Shown here: one piece after another, positions 1 through 8,797 of the stretch
Layout: every line of letters starts with the position of its first letter
How positions within the stretch are numbered: position 1 is the first letter of the stretch
From: Parerythrobacter jejuensis
GTDB lineage: Bacteria; Pseudomonadota; Alphaproteobacteria; Sphingomonadales; Sphingomonadaceae
NCBI RefSeq assembly: GCF_039536765.1
Contig: NZ_BAAAZF010000001.1
Span: 496,001 to 560,000, forward strand
Reading direction: 5' to 3'
Length of the DNA stretch: 64,000 nt
Made by a program: the position numbers and the translations under genes
Notes under the pieces: model-generated
What the model saw: the letters and a program-made list of their open reading frames with translations, nothing else
Database searches by the model: none
Told to the model about the DNA's origin: nothing

Positions 1-1
1 A

Positions 2-1105
2 ACGGAAGACCTGACGCATAGCTTGGATGCTCTGATCGCAGCCGGTGTGAACGTGACCAGTGCTTTCGGTCCGCAGCACGGCCTGAAAGGCGACAAGCAA
101 GATAATATGGTCGAGACTGCGGACGAGACCGACCCCGTCTACGGCATTCCAATATTCTCGCTTTATGGCGAAGTGCGACGGCCGAGCGGACAGATGATGT
201 CGAGCGCGGATGTGTTCCTGTTCGATCTACAGGACCTGGGCTGCCGGATTTATACGTTTGTCACGACGCTGCTCTATCTGCTCGAAGAAGCCGCAAAGAC
301 TGGCAAGAGCGTATGGGTTCTGGACCGTCCAAACCCCGCCGGACGCCCCGTCGAAGGGACCACGCTGATCGCGGGCCAGGAGAGCTTTGTTGGGGCAGGG
401 CCGATGCCGATGCGCCACGGCCTTACCCTGGGCGAAATGGGTCTGTGGTTCGTCAAGCATTTCAATCTGGACGTCGATTATCGCGTGATCGACATGCATC
501 ACTGGTTGCCAGAGGCGGCACCCGGTTATGGCTGGCCCGATTCTCGCATCTGGATCAATCCGAGCCCCAATGCCGCCAGTATCAATATGGCGCGCGCCTA
601 TGCCGGTACCGTGATGATCGAGGGTGCGACAGTGAGCGAGGGCAGGGGGACCACACGCCCGCTGGAACTCTTGTTTGGCGCACCCGACGTAGATGCGAAG
701 GCCGTCCATGCAGAAATGAACCGCTTGGCTCCTGACTGGCTTACCGGTTGCGCTCTACGCGAATGCTGGTTCGAACCGACTTTTCACAAGCATCAGGGAC
801 AGTTGTGCAATGGCCTGATGGTCCATGCAGAGGGTCGTTTCTACGACCATCAGGCGTTCCGCCCGTGGCGACTGCAAGCGCTTGCCTTCAAAGCGATCCG
901 TCACCTGTATCCGGACTATGAACTCTGGCGGGATTTCCCTTACGAATACGAGCTCGACCGGTTGGCTATCGACGTGATCAATGGCGGGCCCGCGTTTCGC
1001 GAATGGGTTGATGATCACGCCTCCACCGCTGGTGATCTGGAAGCGCTTGCAACACGCGACGAGCAAGCGTGGCGGGACGAGATCGCTCCACTCCTTCTCT
1101 ATTGA
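2..1105 (+). CDS. DUF1343 / NamZ-type exo-beta-N-acetylmuramidase, 5' end missing
   Basis: The reading frame is open from base 2, so the gene begins before the window; 367 residues are present and roughly 30-40 are missing compared with the family. Family landmarks are visible: GPQHGL near the start, a YG-containing loop (FSLYGE), the FDLQDLGCRIYTF segment, LDRPNPAG, and a PMRHGLTLGEM block. DUF1343 proteins include NamZ, which releases terminal N-acetylmuramic acid from peptidoglycan fragments; they are usually exported. The signal peptide cannot be seen because the 5' end is lost. It precedes an aspartyl hydroxylase gene by 18 bases. Family assignment is firm; the exact substrate is inferred. 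Confidence 0.85.
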   Translation, partial: TEDLTHSLDALIAAGVNVTSAFGPQHGLKGDKQDNMVETADETDPVYGIPIFSLYGEVRRPSGQMMSSADVFLFDLQDLGCRIYTFVTTLLYLLEEAAKTGKSVWVLDRPNPAGRPVEGTTLIAGQESFVGAGPMPMRHGLTLGEMGLWFVKHFNLDVDYRVIDMHHWLPEAAPGYGWPDSRIWINPSPNAASINMARAYAGTVMIEGATVSEGRGTTRPLELLFGAPDVDAKAVHAEMNRLAPDWLTGCALRECWFEPTFHKHQGQLCNGLMVHAEGRFYDHQAFRPWRLQALAFKAIRHLYPDYELWRDFPYEYELDRLAIDVINGGPAFREWVDDHASTAGDLEALATRDEQAWRDEIAPLLLY

Positions 1106-1123
1106 GGAAAGTGCAGCCCAGAC

Positions 1124-2071
1124 ATGGATGATATCGATGATCTGATCGCCAAAGCCGATGCATTGCTCGCCGCAATGGATCGTCGCGGTGCTCTGGCCTT
1201 CTACCAGGCAGCCTTGGGCGCCGGTGAAGAACATGCAGACTCAAAACGCGCGGCCCTGGATCATGCGCAGGCCATGATGATCGACATCCAGCGAGGTATG
1301 CCACACCATATTGTTGAAAGCCTCGACCACGCCGGTATGCCCGCAGATAGCTGGCATCCTCGATTTCGCGAATCCCTCGCCATCATGATGGGGCAGCGGC
1401 AGCGCAGCGGAGTGACCGAGGCCTATCCCCAGCTGCCGACCGCCTATTTCTATCCGGGCCTGCCGCATATCGAGTTTTTCGACCCGACCCAGTTCGATTG
1501 GCCCGAACATGTGCAAAATGCGACCGAGGCGATTCGGGAAGAAGCAACCCAACTGTCGTCTGAGAAGGATCTGGGCGCATATGTCAAAACTGCGGAAGAC
1601 AGACCGCAGGGCGATGTACACGGCATGCTCGAAAACGACGACTGGAGCACGTTCGACCTGACCCGAAAAGGGCAACCTGATCCGGAGCGTGTGGGGCGGT
1701 ACCCCGCGACCTATTCTGCCATCACCGATAATGCTCCGATATGTGACATTCCGGGAAAATCCCCATCGGTAATGTTTTCAAAACTGAAGGCCGGATCACG
1801 CATCCCCCCTCATACCGGGATGATAAACACCCGCTTTATCTGCCATCTGCCTCTGGTCGTGCCGGGCGAGGGTGCCTTGCGCGTTGGTACGCAAACGCGG
1901 CCATGGCTTGAGGGCGAGCTGTTCATATTCGACGACACGGTTGAGCATGAGGCCTGGAACAATGCAGGTAAAGACCGGCTCGTCTTGATCTTCGACATCT
2001 GGCGGCCCGAAATCTCGGCAGAGGAACGGGCCCAGATTCGCGGACTGTTCGCAGCAGTCGATAGCTACTGA
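1124..2071 (+). CDS. Aspartyl/asparaginyl beta-hydroxylase family protein
   Basis: A 315-residue protein whose C-terminal half carries the aspartyl/asparaginyl beta-hydroxylase fold, a double-stranded beta-helix Fe(II)/2-oxoglutarate oxygenase. The two metal histidines are visible as His230 in IPPHTG and His275 in VEHEAWN, followed by an Arg-Leu-Val-Leu-Ile-Phe-Asp strand that would hold 2-oxoglutarate. This family uses two histidines without the usual carboxylate. The N-terminal 100 residues are helical and may be TPR-like. There is no signal peptide. The substrate is unknown. The gene ends with a 7-base overlap of its 3' end with the convergent gene. Confidence 0.85.
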   Translation: MDDIDDLIAKADALLAAMDRRGALAFYQAALGAGEEHADSKRAALDHAQAMMIDIQRGMPHHIVESLDHAGMPADSWHPRFRESLAIMMGQRQRSGVTEAYPQLPTAYFYPGLPHIEFFDPTQFDWPEHVQNATEAIREEATQLSSEKDLGAYVKTAEDRPQGDVHGMLENDDWSTFDLTRKGQPDPERVGRYPATYSAITDNAPICDIPGKSPSVMFSKLKAGSRIPPHTGMINTRFICHLPLVVPGEGALRVGTQTRPWLEGELFIFDDTVEHEAWNNAGKDRLVLIFDIWRPEISAEERAQIRGLFAAVDSY

Positions 2072-2508
2072 GCTGCCCTTTCCAACTGGGCAACCCTGTC
2101 GCGCAGGCGCTTGTTCTCCTCAATCAGATATCCTGAGCGACTGCCGGATTGTGACAGAAGGAACACGTCACGCTGGCTTGGGATAATCAGCCCGGAATCG
2201 AGCAACCTGCGGCCGCCTTCACGGCCGACTATTCTGCTCTTCAAGCTGGGCGGGGCAGTTTCTGCCTGACCCATCCACGCCCCTAGCGCCCGGGCAAAAC
2301 GACTATTCTTGAAACCGCGACGAAGGCCTTTGTTCAATCGGGCAAAGAGCACCGAGGGGTGGCCGGGATGATATAGTGCGATAGCTGTGGAGCCGGCCAT
2401 CCCTGCGTACCGGTCCTTGTCATGCTTCACCTCCGGCACCGGCTCGGTTTCCCATGGCACGTCCGCGCGCCCGGTTCCGGCTTGAGTGTTCTCTGCAGCG
2501 TTAGACAT
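2065..2508 (-). CDS. Small protein of unknown function with C-terminal coiled coil
   Basis: I do not recognise this 147-residue protein. The ATG at 2508 was chosen because GGGAGGGG lies just upstream; an in-frame ATG at 2565 would add 19 residues. The N-terminus is acidic and Pro/Glu-rich (PWETEPVPEVKHDKD). The middle is basic (LNKGLRRGFKNSRFARALGAW). The last 18 residues (LIEENKRLRDRVAQLERA) have leucine heptads like a short zipper. No membrane segment is seen. It is the last gene of the minus-strand run starting with the MoxR ATPase, 95 bases after the DUF817 gene, and its ribosome binding site lies in a hairpin. Confidence 0.65.
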   Translation of the reverse strand: MSNAAENTQAGTGRADVPWETEPVPEVKHDKDRYAGMAGSTAIALYHPGHPSVLFARLNKGLRRGFKNSRFARALGAWMGQAETAPPSLKSRIVGREGGRRLLDSGLIIPSQRDVFLLSQSGSRSGYLIEENKRLRDRVAQLERAAQ

Positions 2509-2515
2509 CGGTTTC

Positions 2516-2540
2516 CCCTCCCAACTTGCAGATGGGAGGG
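2516..2540 (-). promoter_or_regulatory. Hairpin enclosing the ribosome binding site of the 2508 gene
   Basis: On the minus strand CCCTCCCA and TGGGAGGG form a perfect 8-bp stem around a 9-base loop. The 3' arm contains the purine-rich Shine-Dalgarno sequence, which continues into GAAACCG and the ATG at 2508. The structure is seen directly; a role in holding back translation is inferred. If the longer start at 2565 is used, the hairpin would lie in coding sequence. Confidence 0.5.
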
Positions 2541-2603
2541 AGACGAAGAATGCACCACACCGCAAGCTCGCGAAGCATCCGATATCGAGGCTTTACGAGG
2601 CCG

Positions 2604-3452
2604 CTAGTCGAGTTTTCTGACCGGATTGATAATCGCCACGAGGACAAAGCTGATCAGCATAAGCAAGTACCAGCTGCCATATTTTGCGAGGCTAACCATC
2701 TGCCAACCATCCTCCTGCCCGGGGTAATTCCAGGCATTGGCGAAGGTCGCGATATTCTCGGCGAACCAGATGAACAAGGCGACGAGTCCAAAGCCGAGCA
2801 GCAGTGGCATCCAGCGGTGCGTCTTCCAGTTTTTAAAATGTACTTTCGTTCGCCAGAACAACAGAGCTGTGATGGCGAACAGCACCCACCGGAAATCCCA
2901 GATCCAGTGATGGGCAAAGAAATTCACATAGATCGCTGCCGCCAGCAGCCACGTGGCCGAAGGGGATGGATAGTGAGTGAAGCGGAAATCGAAAATGCGC
3001 CACACACGGGCGATGTAGCTACCCACTGCTGCGTACATGAAGCCGGAGAACAGGGGCACTGCGCCGATATGCAGCACGCTCGCTTCGGGGTATGTCCACG
3101 ATCCCGCGGACGTCTTGAATAACTCCATAATGGTGCCGACCACGTGGAATATCAGGATAACCCGGGCCTCGCTCCATGTTTCGAGGCGGAATGCAATGAG
3201 TGCGCCCTGTATCGAAATGGCGGCGAGTGTGAGAAAATCATAGCGATGGAGCCACTCCTCATCCGGATAGAAAAGGTGCGTGGCTAGAAGCAGGAAAAGC
3301 AACAACCCGCCGAAGAGGCAGGCCCACGCCTGTTTGAAACCGAACAGCAGGAATTCGTAAAGCCAGAGGCGCCAACCCGTCCCCGGGTCGTAGGCCTCGA
3401 GGCGCAGGCGAACCTTCTCGAAGCGTGAATGGCGCATGGGATTACTCGCCAA
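2604..3452 (-). CDS. DUF817 integral membrane protein
   Basis: A 282-residue polytopic membrane protein with about seven or eight hydrophobic segments. The family signature is the early [19 protein letters not shown] block, followed by [14 protein letters not shown] and a conserved histidine/tryptophan region [12 protein letters not shown]. These match DUF817, whose function is unknown. The start may be the ATG at 3452 or the one at 3437. It lies 6 bases after the VWA gene and is therefore likely in the same transcript as the MoxR-VWA genes, although DUF817 is not a usual partner of these. Confidence 0.8.
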   Translation of the reverse strand: MASNPMRHSRFEKVRLRLEAYDPGTGWRLWLYEFLLFGFKQAWACLFGGLLLFLLLATHLFYPDEEWLHRYDFLTLAAISIQGALIAFRLETWSEARVILIFHVVGTIMELFKTSAGSWTYPEASVLHIGAVPLFSGFMYAAVGSYIARVWRIFDFRFTHYPSPSATWLLAAAIYVNFFAHHWIWDFRWVLFAITALLFWRTKVHFKNWKTHRWMPLLLGFGLVALFIWFAENIATFANAWNYPGQEDGWQMVSLAKYGSWYLLMLISFVLVAIINPVRKLD

Positions 3453-3458
3453 TGCGAC

Positions 3459-4643
3459 TCACGCTCCGTGCTTGCGGCTGAGCTCTCTCATCGCATCGTC
3501 AAGTCCGTCCAGCGTCAAGCCATACATCCGGTCGTTGACCAGTTCCTTGAGCATCTTGGTGCTTTGCGAATAGCCCCACTGCTTCTCGGGCACCGGGTTG
3601 AGCCAAACGGTTGCCGGGTAAGTATTGGTAACCCGCTGCATCCAGGTTGAGCCGGCTTCCTCGTTCATATGCTCGACACTGCCGCCAGCATGGGTGATCT
3701 CATAGGGGCTCATCGCTGCATCACCAACGAAGACCACCTTATAGTCATGACCATATTTGTGCAGGATGTCCCAGGTCTTGGTCCGCTCCTGCCAGCGCCG
3801 GCGATTGTCCTTCCACACGCCTTCATAAAGGCAGTTGTGGAAATAAAAGAACTCAAGATTCTTGAACTCGCTTGTCGCCGCGCTGAACAGCTCTTCACAC
3901 AGCTTGATGAATGGGTCCATCGAACCACCAACATCGAGGAAAAGCAGCAGTTTGACTGCATTGCGCCGCTCGGCCCGCATATGGATGTCGAGCCAGCCCT
4001 GCTTGGCCGTGCCATCGATCGTTGCATCCAGATCAAGCTGGTCCTGCGCGCCTTCACGCGCAAACCGGCGCAGTCGCCGCAACGCCATCTTGATATTGCG
4101 AGTGCCAAGTTCCTTGGTGCTGTCGAGGTTTTTGAACTCGCGCTTTTCCCACACCTTGACCGCTTTGCCGTGCTTGCCCTTACCGCCGATCCGGACACCT
4201 TCGGGATTGTACCCCGAATTGCCGAAGGGGGATGTGCCGCCGGTGCCGATCCACTTGTTCCCGCCTTCGTGGCGCTTTTCCTGCTCCTCGATCCGCTCCT
4301 TGAGCGTTTCCATGATGTCTTCCCAGGAACCGAGTTTTTCGATCTCGGCCATTTCCTCTTCAGTCAGGAACTTCTCGGCGACGGCTTTCAACCAATCCTC
4401 GGGCACATCGACCGGATTCTGGCCATAGTCGGACATGATGCCCTTGAAGACCTTGTGGAAGACCTGGTCGAACCGGTCGAGCATGCCTTCATCCTTCACG
4501 AAGGTGGCACGCGAAAGGTAATAGAAGGCCTCCGGCGTCTGCTCGATCACATCCTTGTCGAGCGCTTCCAACAGAGTCAGATGCTCCTTAAACGATGCCC
4601 CAATTCCGGCTTCACGCAATTCGTCGACAAAATTGAAAAACAT
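3459..4643 (-). CDS. VWA domain protein, CoxE-like partner of MoxR ATPase
   Basis: A 394-residue cytoplasmic protein. The first 200 residues are helical and charged, with a glycine-rich linker around residues 128-160 (GTGGTSPFGNSGYNPEGV). The C-terminal half is a von Willebrand A domain: the metal-ion site is seen as LDVGGSMD near residues 236-243 and a later acidic position in FVGDAAMS. This layout matches CoxE-like proteins, which work with MoxR-type AAA+ ATPases (CoxD) in metalloenzyme maturation. The gene follows the cysteine-cluster gene by 3 bases and lies two genes downstream of a moxR-type gene, so joint action is likely; the client is unknown. Confidence 0.85.
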   Translation of the reverse strand: MFFNFVDELREAGIGASFKEHLTLLEALDKDVIEQTPEAFYYLSRATFVKDEGMLDRFDQVFHKVFKGIMSDYGQNPVDVPEDWLKAVAEKFLTEEEMAEIEKLGSWEDIMETLKERIEEQEKRHEGGNKWIGTGGTSPFGNSGYNPEGVRIGGKGKHGKAVKVWEKREFKNLDSTKELGTRNIKMALRRLRRFAREGAQDQLDLDATIDGTAKQGWLDIHMRAERRNAVKLLLFLDVGGSMDPFIKLCEELFSAATSEFKNLEFFYFHNCLYEGVWKDNRRRWQERTKTWDILHKYGHDYKVVFVGDAAMSPYEITHAGGSVEHMNEEAGSTWMQRVTNTYPATVWLNPVPEKQWGYSQSTKMLKELVNDRMYGLTLDGLDDAMRELSRKHGA

Positions 4644-4646
4644 TTT

Positions 4647-5201
4647 TTAGCTCCCGGTCACGCCATGGGGCGCAACCTGCATACCCGGACTGTCGTCAGA
4701 GCCTGGAATAAAGTGCCGTTTCGCAAACATGCGAAAGGCAATGATATCGAGAAGGACCTGTCCGATCGTCCGTTTCACTTCAGGGTCATTTTCGGCCGCA
4801 AGCTTCGCTTGCAACGCGTCTTCCACCGCTTCGAAATTGCGGGTCACGGAGACCGAATGCGTGCCAAGTGCCTGCCGGACAGCCCGATCCATCTGCACCG
4901 CAGTACCAATCAGCTCCATGGCTTGCTCCTGCTCCATCCGACCTGACATGTAAGCCAAGACAAGCGCGCAATTAAACCCGCTGCAAACCCTCGGACGACC
5001 TTCACCATAAATCCGGCAGTGGGCACCTTCGAGATGGTGGCACCCCAATCGGAAGAAGGGCTTTCCGTCATGTTCAACAGTGTCGAACCCACTTTCCAGC
5101 CTTTCGTCATCATTACCCGGATCAATTTGGGCCATGGGGAAGAGCGAGCCACTGCAGCACAGGCCGCAGGCGAGGCACAAGGTGCTGGCATCGCGCTCCA
5201 C
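4647..5201 (-). CDS. YkgJ family cysteine-cluster protein
   Basis: A 184-residue protein with the YkgJ-type cluster: Cys9, Cys12, Cys15 and Cys16 (CLACGLCCSG), then Cys54, Cys62, Cys73 and Cys78. These eight cysteines are thought to bind zinc or an iron-sulfur cluster; the ligand is not proven. Translation must start at GTG 5201, because the frame upstream is closed by the TGA at 5214-5216, which is also the stop codon of the MoxR gene. Its place between MoxR and its VWA partner is notable, since those two genes are usually adjacent. The exact role is unknown. Confidence 0.8.
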   Translation of the reverse strand: MERDASTLCLACGLCCSGSLFPMAQIDPGNDDERLESGFDTVEHDGKPFFRLGCHHLEGAHCRIYGEGRPRVCSGFNCALVLAYMSGRMEQEQAMELIGTAVQMDRAVRQALGTHSVSVTRNFEAVEDALQAKLAAENDPEVKRTIGQVLLDIIAFRMFAKRHFIPGSDDSPGMQVAPHGVTGS

Positions 5202-5213
5202 CGGCTGCCCGGA

Positions 5214-6068
5214 TCAGGTTTGACGACGGGCCATGAAGGCGAGGCGTTCAAACAGCATCACGTCCTGCTCGTTCTTCAGCAGTGCACCGTGCAATGGCGG
5301 GATCGCGCTGTTGGGATTGGCATCCTGCAGCACTTCGAGCGGCATATCTTCGTTCAGAAGAAGCTTGAGCCAGTCGAGCAATTCACTGGTGCTTGGTTTC
5401 TTCTTCAACCCGGGCACTTCGCGAATCTCGTAAAAGACATCCATGGCTTTGGTCACCAGGGTCTTCTGGATTTCGGGGAAGTGGACTTCGATGATATCGC
5501 GCATCGTGTCGCGATCCGGGAACTTGATATAGTGGAAGAAGCACCGGCGTAGGAAGGCGTCCGGCAATTCCTTCTCGTTGTTGGAAGTGATCACGACGAT
5601 CGGACGCTCTTTTGCCGTGATCGTTTCGTGCGTTTCGTAAACGTCGAACGACATCCGATCGAGTTCCTGCAACAGATCGTTCGGGAATTCGATATCGGCC
5701 TTATCGATCTCGTCGATTAGAAGGACAGGTAGCTGGTCCGCGGTAAATGCTTCCCACAATTTGCCCTTCTTGATGTAGTTGGAAATGTCGTGGACGCGTT
5801 CGTCGCCCAGCTGGCCATCTCGCAGGCGGGCCACGGCGTCGTACTCGTAAAGACCCTGCTGCGCTTTCGTCGTCGACTTAACATTCCACTCGATCAGCGG
5901 AGCGCCAATCGCCTTGGCAATTTCGTGCGCCAGAACCGTCTTACCGGTGCCGGGCTCACCCTTGACCAAAAGCGGGCGGCGCAGCGTTACAGCGGCATCC
6001 ACTGCGACCTTCAGATCGTCGGTCGCGATATAATCGTTGGTGCCTTCAAAGCGTTTTGTATCAGTCAT
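5214..6068 (-). CDS. MoxR family AAA+ ATPase
   Basis: A 284-residue AAA+ ATPase. Walker A is GEPGTGKT at residues 37-44; Walker B is LLIDEIDKAD; VVITSNNEKELPDAFLRR contains sensor 1 and the arginine finger region. The size and motifs match the MoxR/CoxD group, chaperone-like ATPases that act on metalloenzymes or envelope complexes together with a VWA protein. It heads a five-gene minus-strand set: MoxR, YkgJ, VWA, DUF817 and the small unknown gene. The promoter should lie in 6069-6148. Confidence 0.9.
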   Translation of the reverse strand: MTDTKRFEGTNDYIATDDLKVAVDAAVTLRRPLLVKGEPGTGKTVLAHEIAKAIGAPLIEWNVKSTTKAQQGLYEYDAVARLRDGQLGDERVHDISNYIKKGKLWEAFTADQLPVLLIDEIDKADIEFPNDLLQELDRMSFDVYETHETITAKERPIVVITSNNEKELPDAFLRRCFFHYIKFPDRDTMRDIIEVHFPEIQKTLVTKAMDVFYEIREVPGLKKKPSTSELLDWLKLLLNEDMPLEVLQDANPNSAIPPLHGALLKNEQDVMLFERLAFMARRQT

Positions 6069-6148
6069 AGGTTTCCCTGTGCAACTTGGTTGGGCGATGC
6101 GTTAGGGAACGCTCCGCAGCGGGGCAAGCATGAAACTATTAGGCGAAG

Positions 6149-7441
6149 CTACTCAGCCAATGCGACGATCCGCTGGGCCAGCAATTCGAAAGTCGAATTG
6201 TCCAGTCCGGCTTCGGAATTGCTCCAGCTCATGGTCAGGACATGGGCGGCATTGTTCTTGTCGAAGAGCAGCCAAGAGAGGTTCAGAACACCTGGCTCCG
6301 AACCGCCCTTGTAGCCAATATAGGCCCAACGCTCCCGAATGGCCTTCGGCATGGACGGGTTGATCGCCATCACATCGCGAACGGTCTGATCCTCGTACCT
6401 GGCTAATGTGTCCATCAGCTTCGCGATGTCTCCCGTATTGGCGAACCATTCGAGGGTATCGATCATTGTTGGCTCGACGAAAGTCGGCCCGGAGATGTTA
6501 TCGGTCGTCCACCCGGTAAGTGCTCTCAACTCATCCAGTACCGCACGCTGTTCCGCCTCGTCACCTTCGGCAAATCGGGTCCCAAGATCTTTGTCAGCCT
6601 TGAGTGCAAAAAGTTCCAGAGTAGTGAGGAACGGCATCAAACCCGCTGGGTCAGAGTGCCCGATCTGTGCCGCCTCTGCCTCTATAGCCTCACGACCCAA
6701 CACCCTAATCAACTGATCGGTCGCCGTATTGTCGCTGACCGAGATCATCAGCGAGGCAAGGGATTGGAGCGTCAGAGGTGAGCCTTCCGGCCAACTTTGC
6801 AACCGACCACTCGGGAAGGATTTCACATTCAGCTCGACAACATCATTCCAGTTTCGCTCTCCGTTTTCTATGGACCGGGCGAGGGCGGAGAGAACATAGA
6901 GCTTGAACGTCGAACCAAGTGCCAGCTGCGCGTCGGGATTGATCGACATGATCGGTTCTGCACCATCAGCCAGCGGGCCGAATAGAACGCTAACTTCACC
7001 CGGCAAGGCAGCCAGGTCAGCCGCGATCTTGTCCGCATTGTCATCGATCGGCTCAAAGCTCTGCAACAACAACCCACCAACCATATTCGGCTCATCTGGC
7101 AGCAGGGCAAGGTTGCCTGAGCCAATCGCTTTCTCGAAGCGCAGGTAGATAGTGCCTTGGTAGCGACTACTGGCTTCAACCCTCTCGACTCCCACAAAGG
7201 CACCGAATTGCGCCGCCAATTGCTCTCCGATCGCAGACAGCTGAGTTGCGGGCACTGCAGCGAGAAAGGCGGGAGCGAAAACAGCCTCGGCCTGCTTCTC
7301 ACCTCGCAAAACCGCAGCGACATCTTCAGCGCGCTCTTTCAGGATATCGGAAGCGGCCTCGGTCGGTGGCTTTGCCTCCTGTGCGGTTACACAAACGGGC
7401 GCCAGCAGGAACGCAAGAGCAGCGGCAATCGGGCGAATCAT
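6149..7441 (-). CDS. Exported serine hydrolase with class A beta-lactamase motifs
   Basis: 430 residues from the ATG at 7441, chosen because CCGGAGAG precedes it and a signal peptide follows directly (MIRPIAAALAFLLAPVCVTAQ). An N-terminal domain of about 150 residues resembles the DUF3887/Cpl-7-like domain often fused to such enzymes. The catalytic part has Ser177-Thr-Phe-Lys180 (SxxK), Ser236-Asp-Asn238 (SDN) and a Lys-Gly-Gly triad (YKGGSEPG). All three motifs of class A beta-lactamases are therefore present. Whether it hydrolyses beta-lactams or another ester or peptide bond cannot be told; a clear Glu166 equivalent is not evident. It stands alone, divergent from the hydrolase-OsmC gene. 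Confidence 0.8.
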   Translation of the reverse strand: MIRPIAAALAFLLAPVCVTAQEAKPPTEAASDILKERAEDVAAVLRGEKQAEAVFAPAFLAAVPATQLSAIGEQLAAQFGAFVGVERVEASSRYQGTIYLRFEKAIGSGNLALLPDEPNMVGGLLLQSFEPIDDNADKIAADLAALPGEVSVLFGPLADGAEPIMSINPDAQLALGSTFKLYVLSALARSIENGERNWNDVVELNVKSFPSGRLQSWPEGSPLTLQSLASLMISVSDNTATDQLIRVLGREAIEAEAAQIGHSDPAGLMPFLTTLELFALKADKDLGTRFAEGDEAEQRAVLDELRALTGWTTDNISGPTFVEPTMIDTLEWFANTGDIAKLMDTLARYEDQTVRDVMAINPSMPKAIRERWAYIGYKGGSEPGVLNLSWLLFDKNNAAHVLTMSWSNSEAGLDNSTFELLAQRIVALAE

Positions 7442-7576
7442 ACAAGTCTCTCCGGGGTCTACGTGCACCCTACAGTGCGAGGTGATGCGGGCAAATTCGG
7501 GCGCGTCTGAAACTTTCTGGTCGATTGCGCGAATAGAAACAGGCACGATGCACGCACAAGAAGGGGAGTTCCTGCG

Positions 7577-8797
7577 ATGCCAACCGAAAATCTGAAGATT
7601 ACCACCGAGGCAGGCCATGAGCTTTCGGGCTCTCTAGAATTACCGACCGGCCTGGTCCGGGGCGCCGCGCTGTTTGCGCACTGCTTTACTTGCACCAAGC
7701 AATCCAAGGCAGCCATCGAAGTGACGCGGGCTCTGGCGCGTGAGGGAATCGCCACATTGCGGTTTGATTTTACCGGCCTGGGTGGAAGCGAAGGTGAATT
7801 CGGACGTGCCGGCTTTGCCAGTGACGTAGACGATCTCGTGGCATCGGCGGGTGCTCTGTGTGCCCGGTTCGGAGATGGCATTTTGCTGGTCGGCCATAGT
7901 TTGGGTGGAGCCGCCGTGCTGGCCGCCGCCGACCAGTTGCCGAAAAGCAAGGTTGCGGCGATTGCGACCATCGGCGCACCATCTGATGTCCCGCACGTCC
8001 TTCACAATGTGAAAGGCGATATCGCCGCCATCGAACGTGATGGGGAAGGCGACGTAACCATAGGCGGGCGGGCGTTCAAATTGAGCAAGGACTTCCTCGA
8101 CAAGACGCGCAGCATCGACCTGCTTGATCGCGTAAGGGCAATGCGTGTCCCGCTGATGGTCTGTCACTCACCCACAGATGAGATTGTCAGCGTCGACCAT
8201 GCGTCCAATCTTTTTAAGGCGGCCAAGCACCCGAAAAACTTCATTAGCCTCGCCGGGGGAGATCACTTGCTCACCAACGCAGCTGATGCCAGCTTTGCCG
8301 CTACTGTGATTGCCAGCTGGGCCAGTCGCTATCTACCGATGAAGGATGATTGGCCTATGCCGGAAGAGGGCGTGATTGTGTGCACTGGTCACGGGAAATT
8401 CGGTACCGAGGTACATACTTCCAGCCATCGTTTCGTCGCCGATGAACCGCGCAGCTATGGCGGCGACGATACCGGCCCAACGCCGTATGACTTGCTCAAT
8501 GCCGCGCTGGGAACTTGCACGGCTATGACAATGAAGATGTATGCTGATCGCAAGGAACTTCCGCTGGAGGGTGTGTCCATTCACGTGACGCATGAGCGGA
8601 ACCACGAGGAGGATTGCGGCCATGTAGAGGCCATGGAGTCAGGCAGGCCAATTCAGGCCCTCAATCGCGCCATCACAATCCGCGGCGATGATCTGACCGA
8701 AGAGGACCGCGCGAGGCTGATCGAGATCGCTGACAAATGCCCGGTTCACAAAACGCTGGAAGGGCATTTGCATATCCATACGGATGACCAGTCATGA
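7577..8797 (+). CDS. Bifunctional alpha/beta hydrolase - OsmC family protein
   Basis: A 406-residue fusion. Residues 1-250 are an alpha/beta hydrolase with nucleophile Ser108 in GHSLGG, an acid in HSPTDEIV and a histidine in AGGDHLL. Residues 265-400 are an OsmC/Ohr domain with its two reactive cysteines, Cys314 (LGTCTAMTM) and Cys388 (DKCPVHKTLEG). OsmC domains reduce organic hydroperoxides with thiols; the hydrolase may release or process lipid peroxides. This fusion is known in proteobacteria. It is cytoplasmic. The stop codon overlaps the start of the next gene (ATGA), so the two are translationally coupled. GGGGAG precedes the ATG. Confidence 0.9.
   Translation: MPTENLKITTEAGHELSGSLELPTGLVRGAALFAHCFTCTKQSKAAIEVTRALAREGIATLRFDFTGLGGSEGEFGRAGFASDVDDLVASAGALCARFGDGILLVGHSLGGAAVLAAADQLPKSKVAAIATIGAPSDVPHVLHNVKGDIAAIERDGEGDVTIGGRAFKLSKDFLDKTRSIDLLDRVRAMRVPLMVCHSPTDEIVSVDHASNLFKAAKHPKNFISLAGGDHLLTNAADASFAATVIASWASRYLPMKDDWPMPEEGVIVCTGHGKFGTEVHTSSHRFVADEPRSYGGDDTGPTPYDLLNAALGTCTAMTMKMYADRKELPLEGVSIHVTHERNHEEDCGHVEAMESGRPIQALNRAITIRGDDLTEEDRARLIEIADKCPVHKTLEGHLHIHTDDQS

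Noticed and set aside
3669-4946. 425-codon plus-strand frame over the VWA and YkgJ genes
   Set aside because: It covers two genes with clear motifs on the other strand and shows none itself.
2604-6068. Defence system built on the MoxR-VWA pair
   Set aside because: AAA+/VWA pairs occur in some conflict systems, but no effector, nuclease or protease gene accompanies it and the surroundings are housekeeping genes.
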